Positions 21,918 through 26,331 of a DNA stretch of 26,331 nucleotides are shown piece by piece. Origin of the DNA: Minisyncoccota bacterium (lineage in GTDB: Bacteria > Patescibacteriota > Minisyncoccia > UBA6257 > HR35). The notes beneath the pieces are model-generated. The model had not been told where the DNA came from and made no database searches. It saw only the letters and a list, made by a program, of their open reading frames with translations. Location: contig CALHPI010000001.1 of assembly GCA_938036275.1 (NCBI GenBank), positions 1 through 26,331 on the forward strand, given 5' to 3'. The position numbers and the translations under genes were made by a program. Position 1 is the first letter of the stretch. Each line of letters starts with the position of its first letter.

Positions 21918-23194
21918 AATCTGAAGAAATTAGAAAATTATTTTTAGAATTTTTTGAAAAAAGGGGTCACAAAATTATTCCTTCCTCTTCTTTGATTCCC
22001 TATGATGACCCTTCGGTTCTTTTAACCACTGCTGGTATGCAACAATTTAAAAAATATTTTACCCGCGAAAAAGATCCTAATCAAGATTTTGGGACGCAGA
22101 GAACAGCTTCAATCCAAAAATGTTTTCGCACCACTGATATTGAAGAAGTCGGTGATGAAAGGCATTTGACTTTTTTTGAAATGTTAGGTAATTTTTCTTT
22201 TGGTCCAATCGGCAATGATGATCCCCAAAATTTTGGCACTGATGGTTATTTTAAAAGATCAGCTATTTATTGGGCCTATGAATTTATAAAGAGTTTAGGA
22301 TTAGAAATTGATTATGTGACTGTTTTTGGTGGTGAAAATGATGTGCCTTTTGATGAAAAAAGTTATAAAATTTGGCAAGAAATTGGTTTTCCTGAAAATA
22401 AAATTTTAAAAGGGGGTAGAGAGGATAATTTTTGGGGACCAACAGGCGATGAAGGACCTTGCGGACCAACAACGGAAATCTATGTTGATGGCTTAGAGAT
22501 TTGGAATTTAGTTTTTAATGAATATTATCAAGATAAAGATGGTAAACTTCAAAAACTTCAATATCCTGGGGTTGATACTGGTATGGGATTAGAAAGATTA
22601 ATGAAAGTTTTACAAAAAACACCAACAATTTTTGAAACTGATTTATTTATGGATTTAAAGAATGTTTTAGAAAAATTAATTAAACATGATGATTTAAGAA
22701 GAGAAAGAATTGTTTTCGACCATCTTCGTGGTAGTGTTTTTTTAGTTGCCGATGGTCTTTATCCGAGTAATTTAGAGAGAGGTTATATTTTAAGAAGAAT
22801 TTTAAGACGCTTAACACTTAATTTAAAATTTCTTGGAATTGATTTAGAAAAAATTGATGATTTACTAAAAGCAGTTATTAACAAATATTCCGAGTTTTAT
22901 CCCGAATTAAAAAATTTTAGTAAAATTAAAGAAGTAATCTTTGGAGAGATAAGAATTTTTGAAAAAACACTGACAGCTGGTTTAAAAGAATTTAATAGGT
23001 TAATTAAGGGTAATGAAGATGATCAATCTTTGGCTGAAAAAACATTTTTTCTTTATACTTCTTATGGTTTGCCTTTAGAAATTGCTAAGGAACTTTTACG
23101 GGAAAATCAAATAAAATGGTCAGAAATTTCTCAGCAAACATTCGAGGAATTATTTAAAAAACATCAGCAAATCTCAAGAGGAAATAATAAATGA
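21914..23194 (+). CDS. alaS: Alanyl-tRNA synthetase, minimal form without editing and C-Ala domains
   Basis: The 426 residues cover only the class II catalytic core and the tRNA-recognition helices. Seen in order: FFEKRGHKIIPSSSL, TTAGMQQFK, motif 2 TASIQKCFRTTDIEEVG, FFEMLGNFSFG, WGPTGDEGPCGPTTEIY, motif 3 GVDTGMGLERLMKVLQ, then the DHLRGSVFLVADG and PSNLERGYILRRILRR helices. It stops about where the well-known active N-terminal fragment of the E. coli enzyme stops; normal bacterial AlaRS has about 870 residues. The gene continues into the next one by an ordinary ATGA overlap, so this is not a frameshift. No AlaX-type editing protein is in the window. LYTSYGLP replaces the usual LYDTYGFP. 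Confidence 0.93.
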   Translation: MKSEEIRKLFLEFFEKRGHKIIPSSSLIPYDDPSVLLTTAGMQQFKKYFTREKDPNQDFGTQRTASIQKCFRTTDIEEVGDERHLTFFEMLGNFSFGPIGNDDPQNFGTDGYFKRSAIYWAYEFIKSLGLEIDYVTVFGGENDVPFDEKSYKIWQEIGFPENKILKGGREDNFWGPTGDEGPCGPTTEIYVDGLEIWNLVFNEYYQDKDGKLQKLQYPGVDTGMGLERLMKVLQKTPTIFETDLFMDLKNVLEKLIKHDDLRRERIVFDHLRGSVFLVADGLYPSNLERGYILRRILRRLTLNLKFLGIDLEKIDDLLKAVINKYSEFYPELKNFSKIKEVIFGEIRIFEKTLTAGLKEFNRLIKGNEDDQSLAEKTFFLYTSYGLPLEIAKELLRENQIKWSEISQQTFEELFKKHQQISRGNNK

Positions 23195-24702
23195 CCAACA
23201 AAATTTACATTTATTTAAAAGGAGAAGAGGAATTAGGAGAAATTATTGAAAAGATTCAACATACCAAGGAAAAAGAAATTATTTTAGTTGTTCCTCGAGA
23301 AACTAAGTCTTTGTTGCACCCTGTTAATTTAGAAATTTTGAAAAATGAAGTTGAGAAGATAAAGAAAAAAATTTATTTTGATACTGAAGATGAAAAATTG
23401 ATTAATTTAGCTAAACATTTTAAGATTCCTCTCTTTTTGACTGATTTTGAAGAGATGTCAATTATTGATATTAAACCGCCTAAAAAGAAAGAGGTAGAAA
23501 AAGAAAAAAAAGAATCAATAAAATTTAAAAAACCTCGCTGGCAACCTAATTTTTCTCTCATTTTTAAATATCTGCTTAGTTTTATCTTTATTCTTGGATT
23601 AGTTTATATTTTCTGGCTAATTTTCCAAGCTCGAGCCGAAATTTATATTGAAACCGAGAAAGTCCCTCTTGAATTAAATGAAGTTATTACTCTTAAAGAA
23701 GGACTGGTTAATCCTGATTATGAAAAGAAAATTTTACCAGCAACTTATCAGAAAATTGAACTCTTGAGAACTGAAACTGTAACAACTACTGGCAAAGCTT
23801 TTTCAGAAGAAAAACCATTTTTAAAAGTTGTCTTTCTTAATTATTTAGATTATGATTTGCCTTTAGTAATGGGGACAAGGCTTGCTTTCGGAGACAATAT
23901 CTTTCGCACCACTGAAAAAATTGTTATTCCTGCTAAACAAAATGATGAACCCGGCAAAAAATCAACTACTGCTTTTTTAGATACCTTAAAAGAAAATAAC
24001 CTCCAAATTAATCAAGGAGCTGATTTAAAAATTGTTGCTTTAGAAAATAAAAAAACGAGCGACGGTCAACTCTGGTCCGATGTCTTAAAAGCAAAAGTTG
24101 AGAGTGATTATAATCTTTCTCAGGTTTCGCCAATTGGACTTGTTCTTCCTGAAGATATTACTAATGTCAAAATTGCTTTAGAAAATTCTTTAAAATCAGC
24201 TGTTAAAACCGATTTAGCTATTAGGTATCCGCAAAGTTTTTATTATTTTGATCCATCTTTGGTTAAAGTTGAAATTCAAAATCTTTCTCATGATGTTGGT
24301 GAAAAAACTGATAAAATTTCTGCTACCGGCAAAGCAACTTTTGAGACAATGATTACTTCTCAAAAAGAATTTAATGATTTTGTTAAAAATCTTATTAGTC
24401 AGAAAATCTTAGCCGAAGAAAAAAAATTTTTAATTAAAAATTTCAGTTATGAAAAAATCGAACTTTTTGACTTTGACTCTAGAAAAAAAACAATGACTTT
24501 AGGTGTTGTTGCTAAAGCTTTATTAATTCCCGATCTTAATACTGAATCTCTAAAAAATCAGATTAAAGGCAAAAGTTTAACTTGGGTTCAAGATTACTTT
24601 TCCAAATTCGAAGGTGTCACCAAGGTTAGAATTAAAATTTTTCCACAATGGAAAGAAAATCTTCCTTTTGATCTTCAAAAAATAAAAATCGTTATTCAAT
24701 AA
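23191..24702 (+). CDS. Membrane-anchored surface protein with Baseplate-J-like domain
   Basis: The 503 residues have a cytoplasmic alpha/beta domain (about 1-85, with KEIILVVPRETKSLLHPVNLE cut by Pro, and FDTEDEKLINLAKHFKIPLF), a charged linker (about 93-115), one membrane helix (about 125-147) and a large external part. The external part, with YDLPLVMGTRLAFGDNIFRT, IVIPAKQNDEPGK and repeated beta motifs, resembles the Baseplate_J-like surface proteins I recall from Patescibacteria and Actinobacteria. Function is unknown; a contact with the cell surface or with host cells is conceivable. It overlaps alaS by ATGA. The domain call is from pattern memory. Confidence 0.6.
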   Translation: MTNKIYIYLKGEEELGEIIEKIQHTKEKEIILVVPRETKSLLHPVNLEILKNEVEKIKKKIYFDTEDEKLINLAKHFKIPLFLTDFEEMSIIDIKPPKKKEVEKEKKESIKFKKPRWQPNFSLIFKYLLSFIFILGLVYIFWLIFQARAEIYIETEKVPLELNEVITLKEGLVNPDYEKKILPATYQKIELLRTETVTTTGKAFSEEKPFLKVVFLNYLDYDLPLVMGTRLAFGDNIFRTTEKIVIPAKQNDEPGKKSTTAFLDTLKENNLQINQGADLKIVALENKKTSDGQLWSDVLKAKVESDYNLSQVSPIGLVLPEDITNVKIALENSLKSAVKTDLAIRYPQSFYYFDPSLVKVEIQNLSHDVGEKTDKISATGKATFETMITSQKEFNDFVKNLISQKILAEEKKFLIKNFSYEKIELFDFDSRKKTMTLGVVAKALLIPDLNTESLKNQIKGKSLTWVQDYFSKFEGVTKVRIKIFPQWKENLPFDLQKIKIVIQ

Positions 24703-24739
24703 TATAAAATATTGTCGTTTTTATAAAACAATCTTAAAA

Positions 24740-25288
24740 ATGCCACCAATAAATTGGCAACGACTTTTTAAACCTACTTTATTCGTTGCTGGTCTTTTCG
24801 TAATTATTGCTCTATTATCTTTTTATTATTATCTAGCTAAAACTTCTAAGCCATCCCCACAAATTTCCTCAACCTCAACTCTACCTGGTTTTCCTCCAGG
24901 TTTTACAGTCGAAGATTTAAAACAAATTAAAGTTCCAGAAAAAGGAGAAAAAACTCAAGAAGGGGTGGCTGTTCCTTTAGAGACTGTTTCCAGTGCTCCT
25001 CAGTCATCATCAAAAATAAGAATTTTTGAAATGAAAGGAGAAAAGGATCAACTTTTGCCCCAATCCTTTATTGCTTATCAAGACGATATTTTAAATATTA
25101 AATTAACTGCTGTTGATAAAGATTACGACTTACGCATCGAAGGTTATAATTTAGAAATTAAAGCAAAGAAAGGTGAAACAAAAACAATTGAATTTCAAGC
25201 GGTCAATCTTGGTAAATATAATTTTTATTGTTCCTTGTGTTCAACCAAAGAAAAACCAGCTGGATCAGTTATTATCGTTCCTAAATAA
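24740..25288 (+). CDS. Membrane-anchored cupredoxin-like protein with incomplete copper site
   Basis: The 182 residues have an N-terminal membrane anchor (about 12-33), a Ser/Pro-rich linker (about 35-95) and a C-terminal cupredoxin-like beta domain (about 96-182): SFIAYQDDILNIKLTAVD, YDLRIEGYNLEIKAKKGET, KTIEFQAVNLGKYNFYCSLC, GSVIIVPK. In COX2- and plastocyanin-like domains a His sits in the first binding loop and another after the Cys; here the first reads DYDLR and the second CSLCSTKEKPAG, so both His residues are absent while two Cys remain. Classical type 1 or CuA binding is therefore unlikely. It stands alone between short gaps. Confidence 0.72.
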   Translation: MPPINWQRLFKPTLFVAGLFVIIALLSFYYYLAKTSKPSPQISSTSTLPGFPPGFTVEDLKQIKVPEKGEKTQEGVAVPLETVSSAPQSSSKIRIFEMKGEKDQLLPQSFIAYQDDILNIKLTAVDKDYDLRIEGYNLEIKAKKGETKTIEFQAVNLGKYNFYCSLCSTKEKPAGSVIIVPK

Positions 25289-25321
25289 ATTAGTTGGTTA
25301 ATTACCTTAGTACACTTTTTA

Positions 25322-25330
25322 TGGTATAAT
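25322..25330 (+). promoter_or_regulatory. Extended -10 promoter (TGGTATAAT) for khpA
   Basis: TGG plus TATAAT (25325-25330) lies 33 bases before the khpA ATG, giving a short leader of about 27 bases. The 75-base gap holds nothing else recognisable. It probably also drives gyrB. Confidence 0.65.
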
Positions 25331-25363
25331 TAAAGAAAGTCGAAATTTTTAAGATTGTAAAAA

Positions 25364-25687
25364 ATGGAAAAGCCAGTTTATCAAGAAGTTTTGGAAAAGA
25401 TTTTAGCCTCTTTGGTTAACAATCCCCAAGAAATAAAAGTTCAAAGAATTATTGATGAAATGGGCGTTCTTTTAAAGATTAAACTCCATCCCCAAGATAT
25501 GGGGCTGATTATTGGTCGGAATGGCGAGCGTATTAAAGCTATTAAAGCAATTATTAAAGCTATCGGAACAAAAAATCATGCTCGCGTCAACATTAAAATC
25601 GAAGAACCAACACCACTTGATAAAGCAGTTGCCCAAAGATCCGGCACTTTAAAAAGTGAAGATATCATCAAAGAACTAAAAGAATGA
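25364..25687 (+). CDS. khpA: KH-domain RNA-binding protein KhpA
   Basis: The 107-residue protein is a single KH domain of the KhpA (YlqC) family, with the order VLEKILASLVNNPQEI, VLLKIKLHPQDMGLIIG and the RNA-binding loop GRNG (51-54), then ERIKAIKAIIKAIGTKNH and the last strand RVNIKIEE. A charged tail of about 25 residues follows, longer than in many KhpA proteins. KhpA binds RNA, often with KhpB, and affects cell size and division in several Gram-positive bacteria. Here it precedes gyrB by nine bases, so the two are probably one transcript. Family assignment is strong; its partners are not in the window. Confidence 0.88.
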   Translation: MEKPVYQEVLEKILASLVNNPQEIKVQRIIDEMGVLLKIKLHPQDMGLIIGRNGERIKAIKAIIKAIGTKNHARVNIKIEEPTPLDKAVAQRSGTLKSEDIIKELKE

Positions 25688-25696
25688 TTTTTAAGG

Positions 25697-26331
25697 ATGT
25701 CTAGGGATTATCGTGCGGAACATATCCAGGTTTTAGAGGGAATTGAAGCGGTCCGCCGGCGACCAGGAATGTATATTGGCGGAACCGGACTTGATGGTTT
25801 GCATCATTTAATCTGGGAGGTTGTTGCTAATAGTGTTGATGAAGCAATGATGGGTTATGCTCAAAATATTGATGTTACTATTGAAAGGGATAATCGAATT
25901 TCAGTTGCTGATGATGGTCGCGGTATTCCAGTTGACATTCATCCGAAAACAAAAAAATCTGCTTTGGAAACTGTTTTGACAACTCTCCATGCTGGAGGTA
26001 AGTTTGAGCAAAAAATTTATAAATCTGCTGGTGGTCTTCATGGAGTTGGTATTTCCGTTGTTAATGCTCTATCAAGATATTTGAAAGCAATTATTAAAAG
26101 AGATGGCTATGTGTGGACCCAAGAATACAAAGAAGGAAGAGCAATAACTGAACTAAAAAAAGGTAAACCAACCAAAGAAACTGGAACAACAATTATTTTC
26201 GAGCCAGACCCAAAAATTTTTCCGAAAATTGAATTTGAAAGAAAAAAAATTCTCGATTATCTTCGCCATCAAGCTTATTTAACTCCGGGGCTGAGAATTA
26301 ATTTTTTTGATAGCCGTGATAATTTTTCTTA
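25697..26331 (+). CDS. gyrB: DNA gyrase subunit B, 3' partial
   Basis: The frame is open from the ATG at 25697 to the end of the window (211 codons). It is the GHKL ATPase domain of GyrB/ParE: AEHIQVLEGIEAVRRRPGMY, EVVANSVDEAM with the Mg-binding Asn (the usual preceding Asp is Ala), DDGRGIPVDIHP, TTLHAGGKF, and the ATP-lid motif GGLHGVGISVVNALS, then TGTTIIFEPD. GyrB hydrolyses ATP to drive strand passage with GyrA, encoded at 6114. GyrB and ParE cannot be fully told apart from this fragment; gyrB is preferred because there is one gyrA-type gene nearby. Confidence 0.93.
   Translation, partial: MSRDYRAEHIQVLEGIEAVRRRPGMYIGGTGLDGLHHLIWEVVANSVDEAMMGYAQNIDVTIERDNRISVADDGRGIPVDIHPKTKKSALETVLTTLHAGGKFEQKIYKSAGGLHGVGISVVNALSRYLKAIIKRDGYVWTQEYKEGRAITELKKGKPTKETGTTIIFEPDPKIFPKIEFERKKILDYLRHQAYLTPGLRINFFDSRDNFS

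Noticed and set aside
24702..24739. Possible hairpin ATTGT...ACAAT between the surface protein and the cupredoxin-like gene
   Set aside because: The stem is short, AT-rich and has a bulge, and no T-run follows it; not enough to call a terminator.
1..26331. Alternative genetic code (TGA read as Gly)
   Set aside because: Several complete proteins of known length end at TGA, for example archease, the methyltransferase and KhpA, so TGA is a stop here.
1..26331. CRISPR array or insertion sequence
   Set aside because: No regularly spaced repeat series and no transposase-like protein were seen; the only repeats are the two-copy ones described.

Overview
The window reads as a piece of a small, AT-rich, very compact bacterial genome, most likely a member of the Candidate Phyla Radiation (Patescibacteria), perhaps Parcubacteria-like. 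The signs are short intergenic gaps, at least nine ATGA stop/start overlaps, promoters whose -10 box sits directly at the start codon, a 53-residue zinc-ribbon protein, a membrane-anchored Baseplate-J-like protein, VirB2/TrbC-like pilin arrays and a shortened alanyl-tRNA synthetase. TGA works as a stop throughout, so this is not the recoded Gracilibacteria/SR1 group. The phylum call is an inference from gene content, not from a marker phylogeny.

Layout. (1) 1-2569 holds the 3' part of rtcB, split by a LAGLIDADG intein; its 5' end lies outside the window. (2) 2566-5423, minus strand: ribosomal protein S1-like gene, then ftsH. (3) 5453-11144, plus strand, a nearly gapless chain: degenerate metallo-beta-lactamase-like protein, tiny membrane protein, gyrA, methyltransferase, anchored solute-binding-like protein and two VirB2/TrbC-like genes. 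(4) After a short duplicated promoter-like region (11136-11218) come four more VirB2/TrbC-like genes to 12573. (5) tRNA-Glu(CTC) abuts an alpha/beta hydrolase. (6) 13405-13672: promoter, a two-hairpin leader and a short zinc-ribbon gene. (7) An ftsQ-like gene on the minus strand diverges from serS and archease on the plus strand. (8) 16135-20199: a type IV pseudopilin (minus), an unknown membrane protein, pilB and pilC. (9) 20200-24702: lysS, a duplicated lysS tail, a minimal alaS and a surface protein. (10) A degenerate cupredoxin-like protein, khpA and the 5' part of gyrB.

Themes. Information processing is well represented: both gyrase subunits, three aminoacyl-tRNA synthetases, tRNA-Glu, S1, KhpA, and RtcB with its activator archease. 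Envelope genes form the other half: FtsH, FtsQ-like, type IV pilus assembly parts and a set of paralogous VirB2-like small membrane proteins. The most unusual points are the six-gene, seven-domain VirB2-like array, the hairpin that buries a ribosome-binding site before the zinc-ribbon gene, the exact 104-bp duplication of the lysS 3' end, the AlaRS without editing or C-Ala domains, and divergent start sites sharing one palindromic -10 box.
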